From positions 1-57,278 of the forward strand of contig NZ_JAKSYC010000119.1 of assembly GCF_022829585.1 (NCBI RefSeq): a DNA stretch of 57,278 nt. Reading direction: 5' to 3'. Source of the stretch: Methylobacterium sp. J-026. GTDB taxonomy: Bacteria; Pseudomonadota; Alphaproteobacteria; Rhizobiales; Beijerinckiaceae. Positions 10,734 through 20,931 of the stretch are shown here, one piece after another; position 1 is the first letter of the stretch, and every line of letters starts with the position of its first letter. Position numbers and translations under genes: made by a program. A model generated the notes under the pieces. That model saw nothing but the letters and a program-made list of their open reading frames with translations, was not told the origin of the DNA and searched no databases.

Positions 10734-11327
10734 ATGGCTGAGGCAGCGATCCGGCAGGCGACCTACGCGGATCTGGAGGCGGTCCCGGACCATCTCGTCG
10801 CCGAGATCATCGACGGGGTGCTGGAGACGCATCCGCGGCCGAGGCCGCGGCACGGCATCGCCGCGGCGCGCCTGTCGGGAGAGCTGGATCGGCCGTTCGC
10901 GCGCGGCCGTGGCGGTCCCGGCGGCTGGATCTTCATGATCGAGCCGGAACTTCACCTCGGATCCCAGGTGGTCGTGCCCGATCTCGCCGGCTGGCAACGC
11001 GCGCGGATGCCGACCGAACCCGAGGAGGCCTTCATCACGACCCCGCCCGACTGGGTCTGCGAGATCCTCTCGCCGTCCACGACCCGCCTCGACCGGGGTC
11101 CGAAGCGCCGCATCTATGCCGAGTCCGGGATCGGCCATCTCTGGCTGCTCGATCCGGCGGCGGGCGTGCTGGAAGGCTTCGCCCTCGCGGACGGGCGCTG
11201 GGTGCTCCTCGCCACGATCCAGCGCGGCGAGATCGTGGCACTGCCGCCCTTCGACGCCGTGCCGTTCCCCCTCGACGACCTCTTTCCCTTCGCCGATCCG
11301 GCCGCCCCGGCCTTGCCCGAGACCTGA
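10734..11327 (+). CDS. Uma2-family (DUF820) PD-(D/E)XK nuclease-fold protein
   Basis: The 197-residue protein has the Uma2 pattern. It opens with [19 protein letters not shown], then [21 protein letters not shown], and the core [21 protein letters not shown] with K in the following helix and [12 protein letters not shown]. Those acidic residues and the lysine are those of a PD-(D/E)XK nuclease fold. Uma2 proteins are abundant in cyanobacteria and scattered in Methylobacterium; their biological role is unknown. It sits inside the pdh operon, ending 4 bases before pdhC, so it must be co-transcribed with it. This is probably an insertion tolerated without polar effect. Confidence 0.85.
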   Translation: MAEAAIRQATYADLEAVPDHLVAEIIDGVLETHPRPRPRHGIAAARLSGELDRPFARGRGGPGGWIFMIEPELHLGSQVVVPDLAGWQRARMPTEPEEAFITTPPDWVCEILSPSTTRLDRGPKRRIYAESGIGHLWLLDPAAGVLEGFALADGRWVLLATIQRGEIVALPPFDAVPFPLDDLFPFADPAAPALPET

Positions 11328-11331
11328 TGCC

Positions 11332-12738
11332 ATGCCGATCAACGTGCTGATGCCCGCCCTCTCGCCGACCATGGAGAAGGGCAACCTCGCCAAGTGGCTC
11401 AAGAAGGAGGGCGATCCGATCAAGTCCGGCGATGTGCTCGCCGAGATCGAGACCGACAAGGCCACCATGGAGGTCGAGGCGATCGACGAGGGCGTGCTCG
11501 CCAAGATCCTCGTGCCCGAGGGCACCGCGGACGTGCCGGTCAACGACCTGATCGCCATCATCGCGGGCGAGGGCGAGGACGTGTCGGCGGCCGCCGCCGG
11601 CGGTGCGCCGAAGGCGGCCCCCAACGGGGCGGCGCAGGCCGAATCCAAGGCCAAGCCGTCACCGGCCGACCAGAACACCACGCCGGGCGGCGGCCACATG
11701 TCCTACGAGCGGGTGAACGAAGCGCCGGAGGGCGCGCAGCCCGGCAGCACTTCGGAGCAGAGCACCGGCGGCCGGGTCTTCGCCTCGCCACTCGCGCGCC
11801 GGATCGCCAAGCAGGAGGGCGTCGAACTCGGCGCCGTCCAGGGCAGCGGCCCGCACGGCCGCATCATCGCCCGCGACGTGCAGGCCGCCAAGGCCTCCGG
11901 CGCGACCAAGGCGCCCGCGCCCCAGGCCGCCGCCGAGGCGCCGAAGGCGGCCGCCCCCGCCCCGAAACCCGCCCCCGCGGGCGGCGCGCCGGCCGGTCTC
12001 ACGGTCGATCAGGTCCGGGGCTTCTTCGCCAAGGATTCCTACGAGGAAGTGCCGCTGGACGGCATGCGCAAGACCATCGCCAAGCGTCTGACCGAGGCGA
12101 TGCAGGTGGCCCCGCACTTCTACCTGACGGTGGATTGCGAGCTCGACGCGCTGATGAAGCTGCGCGAGACGCTGAACGGCTCCGCGGCCAAGGACAAGGA
12201 CGGCAAGCCGGCCTTCAAGCTCTCGGTGAACGACTTCGTCATCAAGGCGATGGGCCTCGCGCTCACCCGCGTGCCCGCCGCCAACGCGGTCTGGGCCGAG
12301 GACCGGATCCTGCGCTTCAAGCAGGCCGAGGTCGGCGTCGCGGTGGCGATCGACGGCGGGCTGTTCACCCCGGTGATCCGGCGGGCGAACGAGAAGACGC
12401 TGTCGACCATCTCCAACGAGATGAAGGACTTCGCCGCCCGCGCCCGCGCCAAGAAGCTGAAGCCCGAGGAATACCAGGGCGGCGTCACCTCGGTGTCGAA
12501 CCTCGGCATGTTCGGCATCAAGCACTTCACCGCGGTGATCAACCCGCCGCAATCGAGCATCCTGGCAGTGGGCGCGGGCGAGAAGCGCGTCGTCGTGAAG
12601 GACGGGGCGCCGGCGGTGGTCCAGGTGATGACCGCCACCCTGTCCTGCGACCACCGGGTGCTCGACGGGGCGCTCGGCGCGGAGCTGGTCTCGGCCTTCA
12701 AGGGGCTGATCGAGAACCCGATGGGCATGCTGGTGTGA
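11332..12738 (+). CDS. pdhC: Dihydrolipoamide acetyltransferase (E2 of pyruvate dehydrogenase)
   Basis: E2 forms the core of the complex and transfers acetyl from lipoyl-lysine to coenzyme A. The 468-residue chain has a lipoyl domain (1-80, Lys43 in ETDKATMEV), a linker, and a peripheral-subunit binding domain ([32 protein letters not shown], about 145-180). An Ala/Pro linker leads to the catalytic domain, starting [16 protein letters not shown] and ending with the active-site motif [12 protein letters not shown] chose ATG 11332, where the lipoyl domain begins; the frame is open further upstream but only as a shadow of the Uma2 gene. Only one lipoyl domain is present, the second lipoyl site being on PdhB. 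Confidence 0.97.
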   Translation: MPINVLMPALSPTMEKGNLAKWLKKEGDPIKSGDVLAEIETDKATMEVEAIDEGVLAKILVPEGTADVPVNDLIAIIAGEGEDVSAAAAGGAPKAAPNGAAQAESKAKPSPADQNTTPGGGHMSYERVNEAPEGAQPGSTSEQSTGGRVFASPLARRIAKQEGVELGAVQGSGPHGRIIARDVQAAKASGATKAPAPQAAAEAPKAAAPAPKPAPAGGAPAGLTVDQVRGFFAKDSYEEVPLDGMRKTIAKRLTEAMQVAPHFYLTVDCELDALMKLRETLNGSAAKDKDGKPAFKLSVNDFVIKAMGLALTRVPAANAVWAEDRILRFKQAEVGVAVAIDGGLFTPVIRRANEKTLSTISNEMKDFAARARAKKLKPEEYQGGVTSVSNLGMFGIKHFTAVINPPQSSILAVGAGEKRVVVKDGAPAVVQVMTATLSCDHRVLDGALGAELVSAFKGLIENPMGMLV

Positions 12739-12783
12739 CGGGCGACTCTGCTATGATCGCGTGAGCGTTCAAGGGAGCGTCGC

Positions 12784-13032
12784 GTGTCCGAAATTACGGA
12801 TCTCATCCTGCCGGTTCTTCAGCGGATGCAGAGCGATATCGCCGAGGTGAAGCGCGATGTCGCAGCGATCCGGACGACGCTGACGGGGCATACCGAGAAG
12901 CTCGAAGAGCTGGAGATCTACGTCGCCTACGAGACCGGCCTCGGCACGCAGGCGAAGGCCGATCTCCAGGCGATCAAGAAGACGATCAAGGCCATGGAGC
13001 AGCGGCTAGGCGCGCTGGAGACCTCGCCCTGA
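12784..13032 (+). CDS. Small coiled-coil protein between pdhC and lpd
   Basis: An 82-residue protein starts with GTG after AAGGGAG. It is almost wholly helical with heptad spacing (LQRMQSDIAEVKRDVAAIRTTL, then TEKLEELEIYV, and LQAIKKTIKAMEQRLGALE at the end). Such short coiled coils are frequent in Methylobacterium and have no assigned function. Its position 45 bases after pdhC and 55 before lpd means it shares the operon transcript. It may act as an oligomerisation peptide or be a neutral passenger. Confidence 0.65.
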   Translation: MSEITDLILPVLQRMQSDIAEVKRDVAAIRTTLTGHTEKLEELEIYVAYETGLGTQAKADLQAIKKTIKAMEQRLGALETSP

Positions 13033-13087
13033 TCGCCGCGTCAACGACGGTGCGGGCGCGCGCCACACAGCGGAGAGCTGAGACACG

Positions 13088-14527
<1,440 letters not shown>

Positions 14528-15042
14528 GCTGGATAAGCCTGCTTCAACGGAGCCCTACAGCGCTCAGTTGGCCGTTGGGCTACTGTCAAACTATTGCCTC
14601 GGAACCCACAATTGGGGGGCGTTCCGGGGCATTTTTCGTGCAGACTGTGACTACCAACGGACCATAGCCGAAGCCTGAGTCAACGATCCCGATACAATAG
14701 AATGCAGATCAGATCAGGCATCTGAACGAAGGACCAGCCGACGATACAGAACGGGCCTATGACCCGTAGAACATCGTTCTAAAATGCTCTGTTCCTAGCC
14801 CTCAAGCTGTGAGAACGATGCATCGCAATCTCTACTCGTCGAACGCGAGGAGAGTTGGCGGAGTGATCAGAGTGCATCCAAATCGATGAACACTTTAATC
14901 AAGCTAAAAGCTTGACAGGCTGAAAATATCTACAAATAGTAGTGGATACAAGCGAGACTACGCCTTCCGAAGCCACCGAAGCATACCCGGCCGGCCTGCA
15001 AGGTGGCATTCATAAACTTAGCTTCATTAATGGCCAGTTAAT
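14528..15042. other. Left flank of the AT-rich island
   Basis: Composition falls from strongly GC-rich to AT-rich within about 250 bases of the lpd stop. I find no tRNA, integrase or clear direct repeat that would mark an integration site. A GGAAC/GTTCC pair followed by a T-run near 14600-14636 could act as a weak terminator for the pdh operon. The right part holds a good promoter for the DUF262 gene (see 14912). Confidence 0.45.
14912..14940 (+). promoter_or_regulatory. Sigma-70-type promoter for the DUF262/ATPase operon
   Basis: A perfect -35 box TTGACA (14912-14917) is followed after 17 bases by AATAGT (14935-14940), which matches four of six positions of the -10 consensus. It points to the gene starting at 15043 and predicts a leader of about 95 bases. 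Confidence 0.5.
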
Positions 15043-16248
15043 ATGAGAATAGATCAGGCCGACCACGAAATCGCTTTCCTTATCACGAAGATTGAGAGCG
15101 ATCAGCTTGATCTACAGCCTAATTTTCAAAGGGGAGAGATTTGGTCAGAGCCTAAAAAGCGACGCCTTATCGATAGCGTCTTACGCAGGTGGTATATTCC
15201 ACCAATTCACATAGTTGTTAACGACGATTTGGATAGAGAAGAAATTCTTGACGGACAGCAAAGATTGCGGGCCATACATGAATTCTTTCAAAATCACTTT
15301 CCTGTCGATGGAAATACGGCCCCTTCAGACAATAACATATTGCGACTAGATGGACTGTACTATAGTGAGCTGCCTACGGCGGTCAAATCACAATTTAACC
15401 GCATCCTTATTTCAACTATTAGGCTGAGAGATTATAAAGCAGGCGAGCCCGGAGAGCTTTTCTTTCGACTTAATCAACTGTCATCGCTTACCGCAGCCGA
15501 ACAACGCAATGCTCTATTCGGACCAGCGCGAGACCAAATTAAGCAATCATCGGAGCTCTTGGAGGATAGACTTAGTGATAAGTCGATCGGGTTTACCAAT
15601 TCGCGAATGAACTACGATGACGTTTTGAGTAGACTGGCGCTATGTATTGAGATTGGCGGCCTCAACAACAAAATTACATCGACATTGCTCGAAAATCGAT
15701 ATCGAAACAACGATTTATTCGACGAAAAAATTGTTGCTATTATATCTAACAGCGTCAAGCGCTTTACTCGGGCCATTAAGTCTTGTGAGTCTAGTATTAA
15801 ATTCAATAAAGCGACTACATTTTCCTGGATTTATTTCATAGCGGACAATAGATGGCCTAACAATGACCCTGTTGCCGAGAAATTTGCTGAATTTATGGCC
15901 GCGTTCGAGATAGCTCGATCAGGAACGCTCAGGCTGAATCGGAGCGATATTCGGATAAAATCGCTCGTTAATAGATTTATGAAAGAGGCCTATCCGCTGA
16001 CAAGATTGTTTTCAGACAAAGCAACGTCAAGGGTTAATGATGCTTCGTCTGTTATAGTTCGCGATTTATGCCTCAATGCAACTATGGCGTGGTATGGGCC
16101 ACAGAACTTTCGTAAGTTGAGGCATTTTGAACGAAAATCCGACGCCCTCCGTATGTTGGAGGGAACATACAGATTATACAAGGATCGCGAAAGAGATATA
16201 AGACTAGAGCGCGAGGCTATTATTTATGGATGGGGAGATTTCTCGTGA
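15043..16248 (+). CDS. DUF262 (GmrS/ParB-like nuclease or NTPase fold) protein
   Basis: This 401-residue protein opens with the DUF262 signature: LQPNFQRGEIWSEPKKRRLI at residues 24-43, YIPPIHIVV, and the DGQQRL motif at 70-75 (EILDGQQRLRAI). RLNQLSSLTAAEQRNALFG follows near 150. In GmrS, BrxU and related type IV restriction proteins this fold binds nucleotide and carries the ParB-like active site. No C-terminal DUF1524 HNH motif is visible, so the partner nuclease half of GmrSD is missing. The codon use is AT-rich (many TTA, ATA and AAT codons), unlike the neighbours. The stop overlaps the GTG start of the ATPase gene, which indicates translational coupling. Role in phage or plasmid defence is inferred from family and context. 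Confidence 0.85.
   Translation: MRIDQADHEIAFLITKIESDQLDLQPNFQRGEIWSEPKKRRLIDSVLRRWYIPPIHIVVNDDLDREEILDGQQRLRAIHEFFQNHFPVDGNTAPSDNNILRLDGLYYSELPTAVKSQFNRILISTIRLRDYKAGEPGELFFRLNQLSSLTAAEQRNALFGPARDQIKQSSELLEDRLSDKSIGFTNSRMNYDDVLSRLALCIEIGGLNNKITSTLLENRYRNNDLFDEKIVAIISNSVKRFTRAIKSCESSIKFNKATTFSWIYFIADNRWPNNDPVAEKFAEFMAAFEIARSGTLRLNRSDIRIKSLVNRFMKEAYPLTRLFSDKATSRVNDASSVIVRDLCLNATMAWYGPQNFRKLRHFERKSDALRMLEGTYRLYKDRERDIRLEREAIIYGWGDFS
16232..16237 (+). promoter_or_regulatory. Ribosome binding site that fixes the ATPase start
   Basis: GGGGAG lies seven bases before GTG 16245, and that GTG overlaps the DUF262 stop as GTGA. The in-frame ATG at 16230 has no such site upstream, so GTG is the better start. 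Confidence 0.7.
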
Positions 16249-17713
16249 AGAGAATATCTGCCGTCGATAGGCAACGAGCTCTGGCAAAAAGAACGTTTAA
16301 ACAATGCCCTGTAATAGTCAAATTGTCGATCCACGACCATAGAGAATTTGAGGATGTTGAATTAAATCTGAATAGCGGGTTTATAGCATTGTGCGGAGGG
16401 TCCGGTGTTGGCAAATCGTCGATTTTGGAGATATTGAATTGCCTGTTGATCTCTTCCGCTGACCTGGATGCCCGGGGCTTAAACGCAGATTCGGCAGCTT
16501 TAAATCATCAGTACGTGTCGAGCACAAAGACTACATATTCAATAACGATCTAGATTTGGCAGGAGAAATTAGTAAACAGGAGGGTTTCTGGCCAGAAGTT
16601 AAGTTTATAACGCTATATGATCGAACAGATGATATCCTGGCGGCTTTCGAAATTCGAGATCGGGGCAGCATCATTGAAGGTTACGATCCAAAATCATTTA
16701 CACCATTTCAGCTGGATAATTTATCCCGCACAATTGGAAAGCGTTATGAAAGTCTGATTGCATACGAAATTGAAGATGAGATGCGCCCTGATGGTGTGAT
16801 CCCGTACTTCCTAGCTACCGTGTCAGGTGCCAGCTATGATGTAACTTCTATGGGGACCGGCGAATTATCTGTTGTTTATATTTCTTGGCTAATGGACTAC
16901 ATCAAAGATCATTCGATTCTATTAATAGAAGAGCCAGAGGCAATGCTAACTCCGACAGGTCATCTGTCTGTGTTCGATATAATAAAGGCTGGCGCCCTCA
17001 CTCGGCGGGCCGCCGTTGTATTGACAACAAATTCTAGTAATATTGTCAATAATATGGATACCGCTCAACTGATAGCTCTGCGTCGGCGAGAGGCTCGAAC
17101 TCGGTGTCATCTTGTCGGCGGTGATAAGACTGCTTTACTTCAATCTCTTGGTTACGCCATCAACAAGTCGCTTATATTATTTGTCGAGGACAAGCTGGCT
17201 GAACTCGTAGCCTCTGATTTGATATCCCGATTCAACGTACAAATCACCAAACATATCGAATTCGTCATACCTGGCGTTGGGTTCGGAGACATAAAGAAAG
17301 CTATTACAAATTTCCCGACGCTCGGATCATTTTCTATCATCGGACTCCTAGATGGGGATATGAAAGCCGAAGCATTGAGTTGGGCGAAGAAAGATATCTG
17401 TTGTTTTCTACCCTTCGAAAGAAGCATGGAAAGAGAATTTCTAGATTTGATAGCGAGTGATGTTTCGGGATTTGCCTCGCTGCCAGGACGGTCTTCTGAT
17501 GCTGTCGAATTAGCATTGTCGCAATCGCATGGGCAAGAAGTACATGACGAATTTCATGATTTCCGTATTTATCTATCTCTTACTGTTGAGCAACTAAGTA
17601 AGCACTGTACTCAACATTGGCTACAGCAGTCAGCTAGCAAAGTTAAATACGATGAATTTACAACCACCCTTGAAGCCATGATACGTCTGATGAGACCAAC
17701 TTTGACAATTTAA
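16245..17713 (+). CDS. OLD-like ABC ATPase with TOPRIM domain, split by a -1 frame change
   Basis: The first frame (16245-16553) encodes 102 residues with a Walker A motif GGSGVGKS at 51-58. The remainder is in the -1 frame, open from about 16463 to the TAA at 17711. That part has an ABC-signature-like MGTGELSVVYI, Walker B ILLIEEPEAML, and a C-terminal TOPRIM domain with an early acidic motif LILFVEDKLAELV and a later GLLDGDMKAEA. A heptamer T TTA AAT at 16499-16505 lies in the correct phase to join them, and the joined product would be 489 residues. OLD-family ATPase/TOPRIM nucleases act in anti-phage systems such as OLD and Gabija GajA. If the heptamer is not used, the gene is a frameshifted pseudogene or holds a sequencing error. 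Base composition matches the DUF262 partner and differs from the rest of the window. Confidence 0.72.
16499..16505 (+). promoter_or_regulatory. Candidate -1 ribosomal frameshift site (T TTA AAT)
   Basis: In the upstream frame the codons are TTA (16500-16502) and AAT (16503-16505) preceded by T, so the site fits X XXY YYZ exactly. Slipping back one base re-pairs as TTT AAA and continues with TCA TCA GTA into the long frame. The stop of the upstream frame is at 16551. A short hairpin (GTGT/GCAC, 16515-16525) follows ten bases later but is weak, and no upstream Shine-Dalgarno stimulator is evident. Confidence 0.45.
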
Positions 17714-17800
17714 TTCATCGTTCAAAATGATGGGCAGCCGGCATATATTCTTAAAGGTGTAGTTGTATGCAGCATAACCAGCGAATAGCTCGATGCTGAT

Positions 17801-18025
17801 TCAATGAGTCCCCACCTCCACCGGCTCCGCCTCCTCCAGCGCCGGCACATACGCGCACCATTCACAGATCCCCCGCTCGGCCCCCCGCTTGGCGTTCCGC
17901 TGCGAGCAGAGCGGACACACCAAAAGAATCAGCCGCGCGCCGGAGCGCAGGGCCAGCCCGCGGCCGCGGAACGTGACCTCGGTGGCGCCGTCCCCCGCGG
18001 GACGCTCCCGGATCCAGGCGCTCAC
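17801..18025 (-). CDS. Small zinc-ribbon protein
   Basis: This 74-residue frame starts with GTG at 18025. The only striking feature is two cysteine pairs, CPLC near residues 37-40 and CEWC near 54-57, separated by a basic stretch (SQRNAKRGAERGI). They would make a four-cysteine zinc ribbon of the kind found in small nucleic-acid or protein binding factors. Composition is GC-rich like the chromosome, so the island ends between 17714 and 17800. The protein is unassigned, the start site lacks a strong ribosome binding site, and it could be a few residues shorter. Confidence 0.6.
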   Translation of the reverse strand: MSAWIRERPAGDGATEVTFRGRGLALRSGARLILLVCPLCSQRNAKRGAERGICEWCAYVPALEEAEPVEVGTH

Positions 18026-18255
18026 GACGCGCCGCCCCCGGCCGACCTGTCACCCGGCCCCGCGCGCCAATAAAAATCCGATCCCATCCGCATGGCGAAG
18101 CCGCCCCCCAGCGGTGCTGCCCAGTCGATCACACCGGGATAAGCGGTCAGCCGGCGAATGGCTCCGCTTCCGGCCGTGCATCGGACCGGGATGCGCACGC
18201 GGACGAACGCCCGTATGACTCGCCACCACACGGAGCGGGAGCGAGGCGGGATCCG

Positions 18256-19245
18256 ATGCAGGACGAGCGAGCCGGGGCGGACGGCCTGCCCACCTACGCC
18301 GACGTGGCGCGCGCCGCCGAGCGCATCGCCGGAACGGCGCACCGCACGCCGGTGCTGACCTCCCGCACCGCGGACGCGATGACCGGCGCGAAGCTGTTCT
18401 TCAAGGCCGAGAATCTGCAGCGGGCCGGGGCCTTCAAGTTCCGCGGGGCCTACAACGCGATCAGCGCCCTGCCGGAGGCGGTCCGCGCCCGCGGCGTGCT
18501 GTCCTTCTCCTCGGGCAACCACGCCCAGGCCATCGCCCTGGCGAGCCGGCTCCTCGGCATCCCCGCCACGATCATCATGCCGGCGGACGCCCCCGCGGCG
18601 AAGGTCGCGGCCACCCGCGGCTACGGCGCCGAGGTCGTCCTCTACGACCGCTACAGCCAGGACCGGGAGGCGCTCGGCCGGGAGATCGCGGGGCCGCGGG
18701 GCCTGACCGTCATCCCGCCCTTCAACCATCCGGACGTCATCGCCGGGCAGGGGACCCTGGCGCAGGAGCTGATCGAGACGGTGGGGCCGCTCGACGTGCT
18801 GGTGGCCTGCCTCGGCGGCGGCGGCCAGCTCGCGGGCTGCGCGCTGGCCGCGGCGGAACTGTCGCCGGGCTGCCGGGTGATCGGCGTCGAGCCCGAAGCC
18901 GGCAATGACGGGCAGCGCTCGTTCCACGCGGGCCGAGTGGTGACGATCCCGGTGCCCCGGACCATCGCCGACGGGGCGCAGTCGACGGCGCTGGGCGACC
19001 TGACCTTCGCGATCATCCGCGCCCGGGTCGCCGAGATCGTGACCGTCTCCGACGCGCAGCTCGTGGAGACGATGCGGTTCTTCGCCGGCCGCATGAAGCT
19101 CGTGGCCGAGCCGACCGGCTGCCTCGCGGCCGCGGCGGTGCTGCAGGGGCTCGTGGATGTCTGGGACAAGCGCGTCGGCGTGGTGATCAGCGGCGGCAAC
19201 GTCGACCTCGCCACCTTCGCCCGTCTGACCGGCGAAGCGGCCTGA
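18256..19245 (+). CDS. PLP-dependent ammonia-lyase (threonine/serine/hydroxyaspartate dehydratase family)
   Basis: The 329-residue protein has the fold type II features of threonine ammonia-lyase. The PLP lysine is Lys61 in AGAFKFRGAYNA, the substrate loop is SFSSGNHAQA, the phosphate-binding loop is ACLGGGGQLAG, and the C-terminal VISGGNVD closes the cofactor site. There is no C-terminal ACT regulatory domain, so it is the short catabolic or unregulated type. Candidate reactions are deamination of L-threonine or L-serine or of 3-hydroxyaspartate; the sequence does not separate these. It stands alone, with the Fe-S carrier 123 bases downstream in the same direction. Confidence 0.88.
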   Translation: MQDERAGADGLPTYADVARAAERIAGTAHRTPVLTSRTADAMTGAKLFFKAENLQRAGAFKFRGAYNAISALPEAVRARGVLSFSSGNHAQAIALASRLLGIPATIIMPADAPAAKVAATRGYGAEVVLYDRYSQDREALGREIAGPRGLTVIPPFNHPDVIAGQGTLAQELIETVGPLDVLVACLGGGGQLAGCALAAAELSPGCRVIGVEPEAGNDGQRSFHAGRVVTIPVPRTIADGAQSTALGDLTFAIIRARVAEIVTVSDAQLVETMRFFAGRMKLVAEPTGCLAAAAVLQGLVDVWDKRVGVVISGGNVDLATFARLTGEAA

Positions 19246-19368
19246 CCGCGCCGAATGCCCGGCAGGTGTGACCCGGCGGCGGTGGACCGACCGCAGACGG
19301 ATGCTTATCTTGTCTCTGTCAGAATGCGCGCTCCCGGGCTTTGAACCCGGATGGGCGGGAGGGTGACG

Positions 19369-19746
19369 ATGTCCGTTGGTTTCAAGGTTCTCTCGCTGAC
19401 CGATCGCGCCGCCGATCGGATCAAGGCGATCATGGCGGAGGCCGACCGGCCGATCGCCGGACTCCGGGTCGGGGTCCGCAACGGCGGCTGCGCCGGGATG
19501 TCCTACACGATGGAGTATGCCGAGGCGGTCAAGCCCGGCGAGGACGTGGTCGAGGATCGCGGCGTCCGGGTGTTCGTCGATCCGAAGGCGGTGCTGTTCC
19601 TGCTCGGCACCGAGATGGATTTCACCACCAGCAAGCTCGCGTCCCAGTTCGTGTTCAACAACCCGAACCAGACCTCGGCCTGCGGCTGCGGCGAGTCCGT
19701 GGCGATCACCCCGGTCTCGGCCGACCGGCTGCCCGCCCCGGTCTGA
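19369..19746 (+). CDS. A-type iron-sulfur cluster carrier (HesB/IscA/SufA)
   Basis: This 125-residue protein carries the three conserved cysteines of A-type carriers: Cys41 in NGGCAGMSY, and Cys105 and Cys107 in SACGCGES near the C-terminus. It accepts a [2Fe-2S] or [4Fe-4S] cluster from a Suf or Isc scaffold and hands it to apo-enzymes. I chose ATG 19369 because GGGAGGGTG stands just before it; the in-frame start at 19351 would place that site inside the gene. No other suf gene is adjacent in this window, so whether it is SufA, IscA or ErpA cannot be decided. Confidence 0.9.
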   Translation: MSVGFKVLSLTDRAADRIKAIMAEADRPIAGLRVGVRNGGCAGMSYTMEYAEAVKPGEDVVEDRGVRVFVDPKAVLFLLGTEMDFTTSKLASQFVFNNPNQTSACGCGESVAITPVSADRLPAPV

Positions 19747-19767
19747 GCGGGCCGGAGCGGCCGCGCG

Positions 19768-20826
19768 TCAGGCGACCTGCGACAGCGCCTCGGCGGTGTC
19801 GTCCACGGCGCGGTTGCGGCCGCCGCGCTTGGCCACGAACATGCACAGGTCGGCCCGCTCCAGCAGCGCGGCCGGCGTGTCGCCCTGGCGCAGAACCGCG
19901 ACGCCCAGCGAGACCGTGATCTTGCCCAGCGACTCGCCGGTGGAGCGCTTGACCAGCTCGCGCCCCATCACGCTGGCCCGGACCGTCTCGGCCACCTGCC
20001 GGGCCAGGACGCGGTCCGCCTCGGGCAGGATGATCCCGAACTCCTCGCCGCCGAACCGGGCGAGCTGCGCCTGCCGGCCGGCATTCTCGCGCATCACGAT
20101 CGCCACGAGCCGCAGCACCTGATCGCCCGTCAGGTGGCCGTACAGGTCGTTGAAGCGCTTGAAGAAGTCGATGTCGAGGATGATCAGGCTCATCGTGCCG
20201 GCGCGCAGCCGGGCGGCCTCGATGGCCGCCTTCAGGCTCTCCTCGAAATGCTTGCGATTCGAGAGGCCGGTCAGCGTGTCGGTGAGGCTCTCGAGCCGGG
20301 TCGCCTCGAGCTTCTCGCGGAGGGTCTCGATCTCGCTGCGGGTCTCGCGCAGACGCGCTTCGAGGACCCGGTTGTTGACCGCGACCTCGCGGGTGGTGGA
20401 GACCAGCGTCGCGACGATCTCGCCGAGCCCCGCGCCATTGGGCAGGCCGTCGGCGAGATCCTGGGCGAGTCCGCGCAGGGATTCGCCGTACTGCGTCGTG
20501 GAGCCGAGCGACAGGTCGAGGATCTCGGTGACCGCCGCGATCTCGCCCAGGACCACGCGGCTGATGTCGCCGGTGGCGTTCTCCAGGCCGTGCCGGTTCA
20601 GGTAGGTCTCGTGGAGGTCGTCGATGTCGGCCTCGGTGAGCGCCCCCTTCTCGGTGGTGAGGCGCTTCACCGCGTCGCCGAGCAGCGGCAGTTCCGCCGA
20701 CACATAGGCGTACCAGACGGCATAGGCACGCGGGGTCGCCGAGGGGCCGTAATCGCGAATCAGGTCGTGGGTCCGCTTCGCCAGCGCGAAGCTGCGATCC
20801 CGATCCGAATGGCTCTCATGGCTCAT
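19768..20826 (-). CDS. GGDEF-domain diguanylate cyclase (GGEEF active site)
   Basis: The 352-residue protein has a C-terminal GGDEF domain (about 190-345) with an intact active site ARFGGEEFG and the upstream LTDTLTGLSNRKHFEE signature, so it should make cyclic di-GMP. No RxxD inhibitory site stands five residues before GGEEF, which suggests no product inhibition by that route. The N-terminal 150 residues contain a helical, cytosolic region, and residues 140-185 form a coiled coil (TREVAVNNRVLEARLRETRSEIETLREKLEATRLE) likely to dimerise the catalytic domains. No membrane segment or known sensor was seen. The gene is convergent with the Fe-S carrier. Confidence 0.92.
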   Translation of the reverse strand: MSHESHSDRDRSFALAKRTHDLIRDYGPSATPRAYAVWYAYVSAELPLLGDAVKRLTTEKGALTEADIDDLHETYLNRHGLENATGDISRVVLGEIAAVTEILDLSLGSTTQYGESLRGLAQDLADGLPNGAGLGEIVATLVSTTREVAVNNRVLEARLRETRSEIETLREKLEATRLESLTDTLTGLSNRKHFEESLKAAIEAARLRAGTMSLIILDIDFFKRFNDLYGHLTGDQVLRLVAIVMRENAGRQAQLARFGGEEFGIILPEADRVLARQVAETVRASVMGRELVKRSTGESLGKITVSLGVAVLRQGDTPAALLERADLCMFVAKRGGRNRAVDDTAEALSQVA

Positions 20827-20931
20827 GCCCGTCCCGCCGCCCTCGGCCTACCGACGCTTCGTCGCATAGTGGCCCGAAGACCAGACTACGGCAGCCTGGT
20901 AGACAGAGAGTTAAAGCCGTATTCGCGGGCC

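Noticed and set aside
16230..16244. ATG 16230 as the start of the ATPase
   Set aside because: It has no ribosome binding site, and GTG 16245 has GGGGAG at the right distance and forms the typical GTGA overlap.
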